NCBI RefSeq assembly: GCF_035594125.1
Contig: NC_087157.1
Location: forward strand, 7,011,001-7,075,000
Length of the DNA stretch: 64,000 nucleotides
DNA from: Scylla paramamosain
Lineage: Eukaryota; Arthropoda; Malacostraca; Decapoda; Portunidae
Direction of reading: 5' to 3'
Both the position numbers and the translations under genes were made by a program. The notes below the pieces were generated by a model. It was given only the letters and a program-made list of their open reading frames with translations. It made no database searches and was not told where the DNA came from. Below, piece by piece: positions 25,790-37,239 of the stretch (its first letter is position 1; every line of letters starts with the position of its first letter).

Positions 25790-26640
25790 AAACGATTTTT
25801 ACATAACTGAAAAGAAACATTTTTCGTATGACCGTTATGTGTAACTTGTGTATTACAAACGAGGCGAGAACAATCAACAGTTTGAAGAGCGATATGATAA
25901 AAGAGTAAAAACATACATTTCCCTGATTCAGATGTGCATTACGAAGTATGAAGTGAAATGGAAAAAAAAATTGTTTGTCATTATCATGCTACCAAGCTAT
26001 TCAACTGCATTGTCACGTCCCTTCGTATTTTATTTCTCCTTTTGAAACACAAATCATTTTCTCTGATCACACCATTTCATCATATTGTTCGCTGCTCTGA
26101 ACCCCTCGTCTCCACGCCCCTCAACTTCCCTAAATCCACGTCTACCTCTACTTAGGCAGCAAACTCACTAATCAACTTGTAACTTCACACTCCGCTAATG
26201 ACATGCCAAGAACCCACTTCCCAACTCTCCTATTCCTTTAATCCCCCTCTCCCTTCCCTGACACATCCCACTCCCTTTACCCTACTATCCTCCCCTTCCC
26301 TCTTACCCCTTTCCATTGCAGTGTCCTCCCTCAGTTTATCTCCCGGCTCGCTTCTCATCAGCTCCCTATTCAGACCATCTCGTTCCTCCCGCAATGTGTT
26401 TCAATTCCTCTAATTTGCCATAATCAAGATAACGCTAAGCGCACGAGGCTGAGGGACGCAGAGTGACCCGCAACCCACGCAGCCACACGCGGGGAACGAG
26501 AGTGCGCGGGTCGTCTGCCTTTGAAGTTTTATTGCTTGTTTGGTGTTCAAGTATATATCCACGTGCCCCGACCCACTCCTACCGCCCCTCTCGCACCCCG
26601 CGGCGACTGGCTCGCATGCCGCTTACACATTAATGAGGCA
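25790..26640. other. unique stretch, pyrimidine-rich then CpG-rich; no recognised gene
   Basis: The part at 26090-26400 is C/T-rich. The part at 26430-26620 is GC- and CpG-rich with a 'tatata' near 26551. That could be a promoter-like patch, but no flanking exon is identifiable. Confidence 0.3.
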
Positions 26641-26811
26641 ATGCATTCTGCCTGATGACTCCTTTTATCATTACTGATACTGCTCATGTTACTACTTGTA
26701 CGTCCTGCTGCTGTTAAAACTGTTGCTGCTACTACCACTATTACTGCAAATGGTGTTACCGTTGCTACTGGTGATTCTACTATTCCTCCATTAATTAGGA
26801 TAATGATGATG

Positions 26812-26826
26812 ATGATAATAATAATC

Positions 26827-26882
<56 letters not shown>

Positions 26883-26976
26883 AACAACAATAACAATAAT
26901 AATACTGATAAAAGTAGAAGAAAAGAAGAGGAGAGAGAAAAATCCTAAGAACACAGTAGTTGTAGTAGTAGTAGTG

Positions 26977-27013
<37 letters not shown>

Positions 27014-27045
27014 CAGTAGTAGTAGCTGCGGTAGTAGCAGTAGTA
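26812..27045. repeat. (ATA)n and (GTA)n microsatellites
   Basis: (ATA)n at about 26815-26879 with ACA variants, then (GTA)n at about 26955-27045 with GTG, GCA and CAA variants. Confidence 0.95.
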
Positions 27046-27411
27046 CCAACAGTACCAACGATAGCAGGGTTGGTAATAATGGAAGAGCAGTAGATGTTAT
27101 CACTCACCCACACCACGCCAAGCCACGCCACACCACACGTGACATGCACACCCACACAGGCGGTGCGGAAAGCGGAAAGGGGCGCAGACAGAAAGAAAGA
27201 TGAGTACTTAGTGGCGACGCCTAGACCGATGCGGGAGGGACATGGGGAGGGAAGGGGAGGGGGAGAAGGTACCAGAGGGAAGAGAGACGGGTGACGCAAT
27301 TATCGATCAGTAACACCACAAAGAAGCAATCGTGTTCTATCGTGACATCACCGTGACGTCACACATTCGACCGCCAGTCAGCTAAGCGCATTAGGGAAGT
27401 AATACAACCTA

Positions 27412-27900
27412 TGCCTGTATTCCTAAGCGCTCCGGGTTCTCGTAATGACCACACTCAAGGCCTTGAGATGATTATTCAAGTTCTCATGGTCATTTTATCC
27501 CATTGACGATGCAGAATCCTTGTCAAATCTTCACTAGAATCATGAAAACACACTTGAAAAACCGCAATAACTTCCAATAACCAAAATTCTCGTCAAACTT
27601 CCAACATAATCACGAAAACACTATTGAAAACACAAATAACTTCCATTTATCAGAGGTCTTGTAAAACTTCTAATAGAATCACGAAAACACTCTTGAAAAA
27701 CCCCAATAACTTTCACTAATCATAACCACTTTCAAACATTCACTGGAATCAAGAAAACACTCCAGGAAACCCTAATAGCCTCCACTAATCAGGATCCTTG
27801 TCAAACCTTCACTAGAATAATAAAAAAAATAAATAAATAAATAAAAAAAATACCCTTGAAAACCCTAACCTAACTTCCACTAGTCCCAATAATTCCTCGA
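27412..27900. repeat. dispersed repeat family, copy B, with internal 69-bp tandem array
   Basis: The head at 27412-27518 matches copies A and C ('gtattcctaagcgctc', 'gagatgatt'). The tail is a tandem array whose 'cttgtcaaa'-type unit starts fall at 27519, 27589, 27658, 27727 and 27797, a 69-70 bp period. Shared unit core: 'cactagaatca', 'gaaaacactcttgaaaa', 'ccccaataacttccacta'. Copies A and C have about one unit, so the array grew inside this copy. Confidence 0.8.
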
Positions 27901-28166
27901 AAAAAAAAAAGACGCAAAAAAATTGAATGCAGTTCCTAATCTACCTAGACTTCTATTTTTTACCCCTTTGTCTACTTCAACTGCTCTTCTTACTGCCGCT
28001 ACGCTACGTCCTCCACTTCGCCACCATAATATCAGACGGAGATCCAATCCTATCGCCGGTGTCTACCAAGGCATGAACAGGAAGAAGATAAGTGGATGAT
28101 GAGTTGATCATTGATGGAGACTCGAATACCACGTCGTCTGGGTGAGTTATTTCGAGATGCATTTTT

Positions 28167-28167
<1 letters not shown>

Positions 28168-28229
<62 letters not shown>
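28168..28229. repeat. (GA)n microsatellite
   Basis: Uninterrupted. Confidence 0.97.
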
Positions 28230-28231
<2 letters not shown>

Positions 28232-28282
28232 AGGGAGAAGCTCAGGTGACAAGAGACTATAATTTTGATCACTAAAGAATTC

Positions 28283-28515
<233 letters not shown>

Positions 28516-28519
28516 GAGG

Positions 28520-30080
28520 AACTGCATCTGACGGTTTCTTTACAAGGAGATATTTCCTTTCACACTTCCCGCCTCCTTTCCTTCCTCCCTCCCACTCTCT
28601 CAGAGCCACTAGAACGCTTCCAAAACCTGTGCAAGTCTTCCCCCGCAGCCTGCATAAAAGAGATCCAGGAAGCATTTTCTCTCACATTTACTAGGAATAA
28701 GTAGTACATTAACCAGAACTTTCCTTAAATAGCAACAAAACACCTGGAGATTGATGCAAGCGCGGGGTGTGAAGGCCATGGTAGACTGCGCAATGAAACG
28801 CGGATTGTGCTAGTCAAGGTTTGGCAAGCGACAGCGGCCCACCTGACAGGCCCCGGTGATTGCAGGCGCCGTGCGGACTGGCAGGCTGCCTCTCCTCCAC
28901 CCCTGCCACGCCACTCCAACCTACATAAGCCAAGACATTAAACGGAGAGCGCAATGCGGAAAGCTTTCTACCCACCCTCCCTCTCCCTCCCTCTCTCTCT
29001 TTCTCTCCCTCTCTTCCTCTTTTTTGTCCATGCATGTCTCTTCTTACTTCCGCCCTTCTATTCTTATTTTTGTGTTTTTTTTTTATTCCTTCATTCTGGT
29101 ACACTTCTTCGTTTATGTCTTTATTTTCTTCCATTCTTTTGTCCTCCATTCATTTTCTTCCTTGTCTTCCTCCATTGTTTGCACGTACATTACTTCACTC
29201 CTCCACATTCTCTACTTCCATTCTTTTCTTCCTTTCCTATCATTCCTTTCTCCTTCTTTTCTTTTGTCCTCCTCTCCCTTCAGCTTCTCCGTGCCTGTTC
29301 CTACACGGCGTCTTCCGCAGAACAATGAGTGTTTGTGCCGCATAATACCTTAATTGCTACTGTTGTTATAAACTTTCAATTGGGCGTGAACAAAAGGCGT
29401 GCTTGTGCCGGTTATTCACAGCGGCCCAGGTATGATTTTCCTATCAGGCTTAATTATCTAGGTTATCGTGCAGGTGAACAGGTGGAGGCATGTCACGCGT
29501 GCTACCTGGCTGACTAACCCACCTCGCCTCACCTGAACAAAAGCGCTTCGTGTGTCCGTTTACCTGGAATTTTTCACTCAGTTTAGCACACTCATCATCT
29601 TCATTCTCATCATTTATGAATCCAATGCAGGGCCGCCTTCCCCACTTACCTTCCTCACTGTGCCTCCACTTATGCTCCACGCCCTGTAGATTACCATACC
29701 AGCAAGCATTTACACATCCTCCTCAAACACTATAATCGTTGCCCTATAACACACTTCCTTCCTCTTTCATAATAGTTATTTTATACTTTACAGTACTCTA
29801 GCCAGTGTAATGAAGTGTAATCAAATTTTAGCGAGGATTAAAAAAGGTGTGTTGCAGTTTAAAATTCACCTCTTTTTCGCCTGTATCATTATCATTACCA
29901 TTATCAGTCTCCATGTTTCTATTAGAGGACAAGGACCTTCCCAAACAGTCGCCCCTTGTCTCCCTCAGCTGTCCGTCTTTCCCTGGACGTGTCAGCAAAA
30001 CTTCTTATCTCATCTGTTCATCTTGGTCCCTCTCTGTCCTGCCTTCTGTTATCATCCCTAGCAAACTATACATAAGAAAA
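28520..30080. other. unique stretch, partly T/C-rich; no recognised gene
   Basis: The part at 28970-29330 is strongly T/C-rich on the plus strand, giving Ser/Phe/Leu frames in all three phases. The rest has ordinary composition. I found no domain and no convincing acceptor and donor pair. Confidence 0.4.
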
Positions 30081-30083
30081 AAG

Positions 30084-30085
<2 letters not shown>

Positions 30086-30160
<75 letters not shown>
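30086..30160. repeat. (CT)n microsatellite
   Basis: Pure CT with one CTG near the end. Confidence 0.97.
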
Positions 30161-30161
<1 letters not shown>

Positions 30162-30542
30162 AACTCGATATCACAATACCAGCACGTAGGCAATAATTCA
30201 CACAAGCAAGGAGAAAATATTGGGTCTCCAGGTGAGCAGGTTGCTGTGTTGTGTGCCAGGGAGGAATGAAGACGAAGTACGTGGCGGAAGGTTAATGCGG
30301 AGCTCCCTGTTATGAATGGTGGTGATAAGTAGTGTGTGCTTCTTGTCAAACAACACGCAGTATAAAACTATCGTGAAAGGCAACAAAGGGGGAGTTTCTT
30401 TTTATATGTGTGTGTGTATGTGTATGTGTTTTATTGTTTTATTATGTGTCACTCTTATGGCCACTTGTGCTGAAATGGGTGTTTTTTTTTTCTTTTGTAG
30501 GACTGTGTCTCTGTTTATGCCTCTCTTCAACCATCATCACTG

Positions 30543-30545
<3 letters not shown>

Positions 30546-30613
<68 letters not shown>
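30546..30613. repeat. (CT)n microsatellite
   Basis: Pure CT, following 'atcactgtcactctc'. Confidence 0.97.
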
Positions 30614-30616
<3 letters not shown>

Positions 30617-30629
30617 CTTTTCCTTTATC

Positions 30630-30830
30630 CTATCACTGCCATTTTCACTATCTCTTCTGTTTTTCTTCCTTTATCCTTCTTACCACCATCACCACTCTCA
30701 CCATCTCTTGTCCCTCTCCTCTTTGTCCTTGCTACCACCATCACCACTCTCACTATCTCACGTGTGTCTCTCCCTTCATCCTTCCTGCCACCATCAACAG
30801 TCACTACCAGCACCACCACTTTCCTTAACA
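30630..30830. repeat. ~53-bp minisatellite, about 3.5 copies
   Basis: 'accaccatcaccactctca' or a close variant recurs at 30682, 30734 and 30787. Each is followed by a 'ctatctc' and 'cctt' spacer. Confidence 0.8.
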
Positions 30831-31049
30831 TTTTTTGCCATCCCGTCCCCCCACCCTAACAAGTCACCTCCATCGCATCCACACTGGAAGGCACTCAGGT
30901 TAACAAAGCCAGCGAGTGTAACAAAATTAACATTACACGAACACCACAGCCCTAGGATGAGTATTACATAGTTTTATCATTATAACTGCTACAGCCACCT
31001 CTGCCACCGCCGCTGCCGTCATACTGCAACAAGTTACTTACTTCTTGGG

Positions 31050-31105
31050 GTGTGTGTGTGTGTGTGTGTGGGAGGGAGACACACACACACACACACACAC
31101 ACACA
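31050..31105. repeat. (GT)n-(CA)n perfect fold-back
   Basis: (GT)10 at about 31050-31070, an 8-nt purine spacer, then (AC)13 at about 31079-31105. The arms are complementary with a short loop, an ideal hairpin. Confidence 0.95.
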
Positions 31106-31109
31106 GGTA

Positions 31110-32300
31110 GTACATTTCATGAGCACCCTCCCTCCCTCTATGTACTGTTTACCACCACTAAAAACGACATCCCAAAAACAGACTTCATTTCGTACTGTAC
31201 TCAACATTTTCTGTGTGTATGGTGCCTTCCCTACACAACCACCACACCACACCACACCACACCACAATCAACACCCTCACATGGTCCTACACTGCCTCCC
31301 ACAACACCAACACCAACTGACAGACCACTAGTGTCAGCACCCTTCACAGAGCACACATCATCGTCCACTACTTGAGAGTCCACCAGCGTCTCACCAGCAG
31401 CACCACCAGCACCTGAGTCAGCACCACCGCAACACACCACTTCCGGAACACTGCAGCTTAGGGGAAGGAAGAGCAGGGACAATGCGGCAGAGTAGCGCCA
31501 GAGACAGTTCTTTTAAAAGCAGAGAGTGACGGGACTTCCTGACGATGTGACTGCACGCGACTATCTTGACCGGAAGTAACTCGGTGGAAACGCGATCGTA
31601 TTGAGCGCAAATAACTCATTGAAAAATATATGCAGGTAAAGACACGATAAATACCAGAGACAAGTCGATAAGGTTGAGTCCTGCATGCATCGTTTAACTT
31701 TACTTTTACATAACAATCCAAGTCTCCGTAACACCACGTGACTCGGGGTGTGTTGCTGTGCTCCTGTAGTCGTTGCCTTGCTGTCCAGGCGATGAGGAAC
31801 AAGGTAGAGGGTGTACAGGCCGGGATGTGGATTGGCAAGGCCCCATGCAGTGTGGGTGACGCGGGGACGTGGTGGCCAGCGCGTCGCCGGGTGCCGCGGA
31901 GGACCCTCACTCACCGACACACACCCGCACACTACCTCTCGCTCCACGCTGCCCCTCCCTCCCTCCACTACTCCCTCCCGCAACTCCTCTACCTCATCCC
32001 TCCACCCACCTACGCTCGTCCCGAATATTTTGTAACATCCCTATCTCTTACCTCTCCTTGTTATCCCCCGCCACTATTCATTCCCTTACTCCTACCAATT
32101 TCCCTCCCCTCCTTCCCTCCCTCCCTCTCTTCTCCCTGTCAGGTATCCTTCTGCCATTCAATCAGATCCTTTCTCCTGCCTCCTTCGATACACTTTCTTC
32201 TACAAGTTTTTCTAAGGTACGGAACACATTTCATATTTCAAGTTCTAATGTTAAGAAAGGAAAGTCTGAAATAATCTGAAACGGAGAGAAAACTTTGAAA
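31110..32300. other. unique stretch, CpG-rich in part; no recognised gene
   Basis: CCACA words at 31235-31265. The segment at about 31740-31960 is GC- and CpG-rich. On its minus strand GTGAGT follows GTGTCG near 31912-31917, a donor-like word without an exon I can recognise. The part at 31960-32200 is pyrimidine-rich. Confidence 0.35.
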
Positions 32301-32301
32301 A

Positions 32302-32303
<2 letters not shown>

Positions 32304-32398
<95 letters not shown>

Positions 32399-32399
32399 G
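32304..32399. repeat. (CT)n microsatellite, ~95 bp
   Basis: One CTTTCT interruption near 32387. Confidence 0.96.
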
Positions 32400-32657
32400 T
32401 CACGGAAATCAATTAGCTCAACAGGGTTTGAGAGTCTAAGCTTATCGTCCGGATAATTATTACAATGTCGCCGACAGAAAAGTGATCGAAGTGGCGCGCG
32501 GCACAGGAAAGGCTGGGAGGGAGAAAAAATACAGGAATATCAGACACGTGGAAAAATGTCGAATGAAATTGCTAGGGGAAACATATGAAGAGGAAGAGAA
32601 GGAGAAGGAATATAAAAGTGAATGCTAAGTACGTGTATAATAGCTGATGGGAATTGC

Positions 32658-32808
32658 TGGAGGAGGAGGAGGAGGAGGAGGAGGAGGAGGAGGAGGAGGA
32701 GGAGGAGGAGGAGGAGGAGGAGGAGGAAGATAAAAAGAAGAAAGAACAACAACAACAACAAAAACAACAAAAACAAAAACAACAACAAACAACAACAACA
32801 ACAAGTAG
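32658..32808. repeat. (GGA)n and (CAA)n
   Basis: (GGA)n at 32658-32728, then degenerate (CAA)n at about 32749-32802. Confidence 0.95.
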
Positions 32809-32941
32809 AAGGAAAAAAAAGTGGACAGCAATGACGACAAAGACGGCAACGACGAAAACAAAAGAGAGATAAGGAAAATAATATATTTAGGCAGTGAAGG
32901 TTAAGTGTGATGCGGCGAGGACGAGAGCATGTACGTACGTA

Positions 32942-32975
32942 AGAGGAGGAGGAGGAGGAGGAGGAGGAGGAGGAC
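32942..32975. repeat. (GGA)n microsatellite
   Basis: Short GGA tract. Confidence 0.94.
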
Positions 32976-33323
32976 GAGGCACTAGGTGGAAACAAGGTGC
33001 CTCAGATCCCCCGTCAAAGCATTAATGAGGTCGCCACTTCAACCGGGGACGTGAGAGGACGGCCAGGGCGGCGCCACCACTGGAGCCGCCTCGGGAGGGA
33101 ACAAACTAAATTACACCTTTATCCTCTTCACCTTCCTCTCCCCCTCCTTACATTATCACCATTATCTGCTTCTCCTTCCTCGTCCTGGTCCTCCTCCTTC
33201 TCTTCATCTCCAGGCATTCACATCCAAGGAAGCAAGTTAAGTTTTTTTCTTTGCCTCGTGTTTTTCTTCTTTAAGCAATTATTTTCAAAGTCTTGGGTTT
33301 ACCTAAAATCGTTGGCAACACAA

Positions 33324-33430
33324 AAAGGAGGAGGAGGAGGAGGAGGAGGAGGAGGAGGAGGAGGAGGAGGAGGAGGAGGAGGAGGAGGAGGAGGAGGAGG
33401 AAGAGGAGGAGCAGAAGGAGGAGGAGGAGA
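33324..33430. repeat. (GGA)n microsatellite, ~80 bp core
   Basis: Pure to about 33399, then degenerate GAA and GCA variants. Confidence 0.96.
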
Positions 33431-33569
33431 GGACAAACAGAAAAAAAGAAGACAAAAGTTGTGGTAAAAGAGACAACTTTTTTTCAAACCTTCATTTGTG
33501 GCTTTGTTAGTTGGTCTTTCTTTAACGTTATCCATTTGTCTCGCTTGTTTTGCTTCCCCTCCACTGACC

Positions 33570-33570
<1 letters not shown>

Positions 33571-33655
<85 letters not shown>
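33571..33655. repeat. (CT)n microsatellite
   Basis: Uninterrupted. Confidence 0.97.
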
Positions 33656-33656
<1 letters not shown>

Positions 33657-34764
33657 GTATATAACTGCAGTTTTTGCGCCAACAAGAACTGGAACTATTT
33701 TTCTTTCAAATTCCAATCCACCATTTTTCACGTCACATCTTGCTTTTATTTGGATGGACGAGGACGAGGAGGGGTAGGAGGAAGAGGAGGAGGATGGGGG
33801 ACGTGAGAACCGCAATTCATCAGAGGTGGAATGAGCCAAACAAATACGCAGAGCAAACAGACAAACAGACAGGCAGAATTAGCATCGATCCCCCCACGTC
33901 GCCTGAACACAAAACCACGTGCCAGTCATCTGTCCTAACCCGGCGGCCATTCAACTCGTAAAAGCAGGTTAGTATTGCCTTGTCCGTCCTCTCATCTCCT
34001 CTCCATTGCTGATCCTCTCTTCCCTTCCTTTCTTCGTCCACAGGAAGCAAGAGTTTAATCAGTACTTTCACTCTTTCATCCCTTTCAATGGTAAACTCTG
34101 GTACTCTGAAACTCTCTGCTTGTTTCCGTTTTCTTTTCTATGGTGTGTTTTGAGACGTATCCGGAAGAAAATTGGTCTTCATTTTGGTTTTCCTTCTCTT
34201 TTCAACTTTTTGGGGGTAGTGGGGTGGTAGGGTTGGCTAGGTGAGCGGCAAACTGGCGGCTCGTTTTCTTTTTATATTCTTGGCCATCGTCCTTCATGCA
34301 TTAATACCTATCCTTATTTCATTCTCGATTTCCATCTGTCCTTCCTTATCATCTATCCTTCCCATTTTCTCTTCCATCTCCTCTCCTCCTCCCCACCAAC
34401 CATCTTATTTCCTCTTTTTCCCCTTATCTCCAGTACACCTCTATCCCACTTTAATTGTCGGCGTCTATCTCTCTTTCCCTTTATCCTCCCAATCACTTCT
34501 TCCCTCTTCTCATCTTCACCACCATCTCTCATTCCCTTTCCATTCACCTCCACTACACATCATCCCTTCTTGATCTTCCGTCTCGCTCTCCTTCCTTCGT
34601 CCAACCCTCGTCTCTTGAGTGTCGCCACCAGTACCATAATTGTCAGCACAATCACTATAATCGCCACAGTGATAAGACTCCTGTGTTTATGACGTAACTG
34701 TTCACACCAAGTCTCCCGCATCAGGAGTTCCATTACAAATAGGAGATTAGTACCAGTTTAACAA

Positions 34765-35070
34765 TCATTATCAGGAAAAGGAAAGAAGGAAAGTGAAGGA
34801 AATGACACAGAAACAACTACTACTAATATTACCACAATCACTGCCGCCATCATCACCAAACCAACACCAAAATTAATATCACTGCCACAATCATCAGCAG
34901 GATAGGAAAGAAGGAAGGTGAAGGTAATGACACGGAAACAAAACCGCTACCATCACCATCACCACTGCCTACACCAACCCCAACACCAAAATCAACATCA
35001 TTATCATCCGGATCAACAGGGGAAGACAAAACAAAGGGGATGAGAACAAAGACATGGAAACAAAACTACC
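34765..35070. repeat. ~120-126-bp minisatellite, about 2.5 copies
   Basis: 'ggaaagaaggaargtgaagg' followed by 'atgacacRgaaacaa' occurs near 34775 and 34903. A third diverged version lies near 35020-35067. CAC/ATC-rich text lies between copies. Confidence 0.75.
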
Positions 35071-35287
35071 ACCACCACTACCACCACCACCACCCCCAAT
35101 ACTATCAACAACAAAAACAACTCGAAAAATAACAAGAGTCGTGGGATTTTTACACGAAATCAAAACAACAATTTGTCAGTTGAGACACACGACACGCTGT
35201 CAGAAGCACTCCCAATTAGCGATAAGTGTGGCGGGGATCTGCTACAGTAGCTCTTGGTGGGAAAACTTTTTTCTCGAAACATCACAC

Positions 35288-35363
<76 letters not shown>

Positions 35364-35435
35364 CACTGGTACATAATAAAATAAAATGAACACTAATTTT
35401 AAGTGCAAGAGCTTGTTAATATGCTATCACATGAA

Positions 35436-35497
<62 letters not shown>
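35288..35497. repeat. (GA)n and (CA)n microsatellites
   Basis: (GA)n at 35288-35362 and (CA)n at 35438-35497. Confidence 0.97.
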
Positions 35498-35499
<2 letters not shown>

Positions 35500-35774
35500 A
35501 GACAAATCAAGGAAGAGCCAAACGAGAGGCGACAGGCACCTTGTCAGTTTAAAATCCAGCAAACGATCTCCCCTCCTCGTCGTTACCTCCAGCACGAGCC
35601 AACAACGGTACGGTCTAATTGCTCCCGTGTCATTAAAGGAAGGCCATTAGTACACGGGCGAGGGACTTCCACCTGCTGTTAGGGCGTGTCTTCTGCCGTG
35701 CATGAGAGGGAAGCGGGAATTGCGTGGGGAATAAAGGGGAGGTTGTTGCATGTTTTATGTTAGTTGGTATTATC

Positions 35775-35775
<1 letters not shown>

Positions 35776-35845
<70 letters not shown>

Positions 35846-35969
35846 TCTAGCTATCGATAAACATTTTTACATGTATTTTTTAATCTTTATTTTTGTGTTT
35901 TTAAGAATAATGAGAATTCATGCAGTACTAAAAACTTTAGTATATCAGTGATGTTTCATGCACAGGAAT

Positions 35970-36030
<61 letters not shown>
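35776..36030. repeat. (GT)n and (CA)n inverted pair
   Basis: (GT)n at 35776-35844 and (CA)n at 35971-36030, 126 bp apart and complementary. Confidence 0.96.
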
Positions 36031-36032
<2 letters not shown>

Positions 36033-36494
36033 CCCCGAGCCGTTCTGCTTCTTGAAATATACATTTTTTTTATTCCCTTTCGCCAGGTGAACACTCCTAA
36101 GAGACGCTTATCCCTCTGTCTGACGTCATACCAAAACCTGAGCCTCATTAAATTTAGCCACCATCAAGAAGTCTCGCCCGAAAAAGTTTGCTCTAAAAAC
36201 AGTCATCCTCCATACATGTCTTTTCTTCTTTCTTGCTTTCTTTTTGTTTCTCCTATGGCTTTTGTCGTGCTGGTATTTACATTCACAGCTTTTCCTTCAC
36301 TTCAGCCATCTGTCAATCTCTGTAGCAGTTATTGAGAGTCCATAAGCAATACTATATCGCTCGCATATAGTAAAAATGGAGGAAAGTAAAGATGATCCCT
36401 GCTAAGTCATGGAAAATCCGTTTTAATGTTGTAAACTGCGTGGACTCTCTCAATGGAATCTTATACATTATGCGTAATTAATCTTGTTTTCGTT

Positions 36495-36497
<3 letters not shown>

Positions 36498-36590
<93 letters not shown>
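36498..36590. repeat. (AT)n microsatellite
   Basis: Pure AT of about 46 units, directly 5' of a LINE fragment. It is the only long AT tract in the window. Confidence 0.97.
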
Positions 36591-36593
<3 letters not shown>

Positions 36594-36601
36594 TATATGT
36601 G

Positions 36602-36940
36602 GTATCACTCAGACGTCATCTAGATTGTGCTGTGTAGTTGTGGTCCACACATTACAGAAATGATATAGGTCTGTTAAAAGCAGTACAAAGAAATATGACA
36701 AGGGATGCAAAATATTCCTTACGAGAGGAGATTATAACTTTCAAATTCTCACTCGTTAGGGAGCAGCGTGCTCATGCTTCGTAAAGTTGTATTAAAAGAA
36801 AATACAGGAAAAAATGGCTTTTCAAACAGATAATAGAATATTGTAATAAGCTCAATAATTAGACTGTTAGGGCCGAGGTAATGGGTAGCCTTAAAAGAAG
36901 ATTACATCGGTTTATGGATACTGATAACAAATGCATATAG
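36602..36940 (+). pseudogene. degenerate non-LTR retrotransposon (LINE) ORF2 C-terminus
   Basis: One plus-strand frame of 113 codons reads as the C-terminal part of a LINE reverse-transcriptase protein. It is interrupted by stops at 36635, 36782 and 36860 and ends at 36938. Readable blocks are RRHLDCAV, then LWSTHYRNDIGLLKAVQRN, then YSLREEIITFKFSLVREQR, then KKWLFKQIIEYCNKL, and finally GSLKRRLHRFMDTDNK. Spacing and residues fit the tail of CR1/Jockey-like ORF2 proteins: the W-S-x-H-Y, D-x-x-x-L-x-x-V-Q-R pattern, a YxLREE block, and a terminal FK-x-x-L-type helix. It is 5'-truncated and abuts (AT)n. It encodes no functional enzyme. No catalytic RT motif is present, since that lies upstream in intact elements. 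The clade assignment is inference from these motifs. Confidence 0.85.
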
Positions 36941-37030
36941 TGCAGATAGGCATGTTTTATGCCGGAACTACTAGGTGTAGGCGTGCAGGTTTCTTGCAGT
37001 TTCCCTAATGTTCTGACGTTTTTATGTGGA
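36941..37030 (+). mobile_element. probable 3' UTR/tail of the LINE fragment
   Basis: After the terminal stop comes sequence containing 'tgcaggtttcttgcag' and 'ccctaatgttctgacg'. It resembles LINE 3' ends as I recall them, which end in short 'atgttctt'-type words. The end point is uncertain. Confidence 0.4.
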
Positions 37031-37179
37031 ATTTTCTTTATATTTATTCTTTACATCGAATGAGTGTAAATAATGTTTTTGTAAGTGTAAAAATTCTTTC
37101 CTTCCTGACACTTAATTTGTCCATCTTTTTCTTTGATTTGTACTTTCGTCAGTATCATGGTAGCTTTGTAAGTAAAACT

Positions 37180-37180
37180 C

Positions 37181-37224
<44 letters not shown>

Positions 37225-37232
37225 CATTATTA
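37180..37232. repeat. (ATT)n microsatellite
   Basis: Pure ATT with a TCA interruption. Confidence 0.95.
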
Positions 37233-37239
37233 TTATATT

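Noticed and set aside
27860..27880. Telomere-like 'accctaacctaac'
   Set aside because: Fewer than two units of TTAGG-type repeat and part of the 69-bp array; not telomeric.
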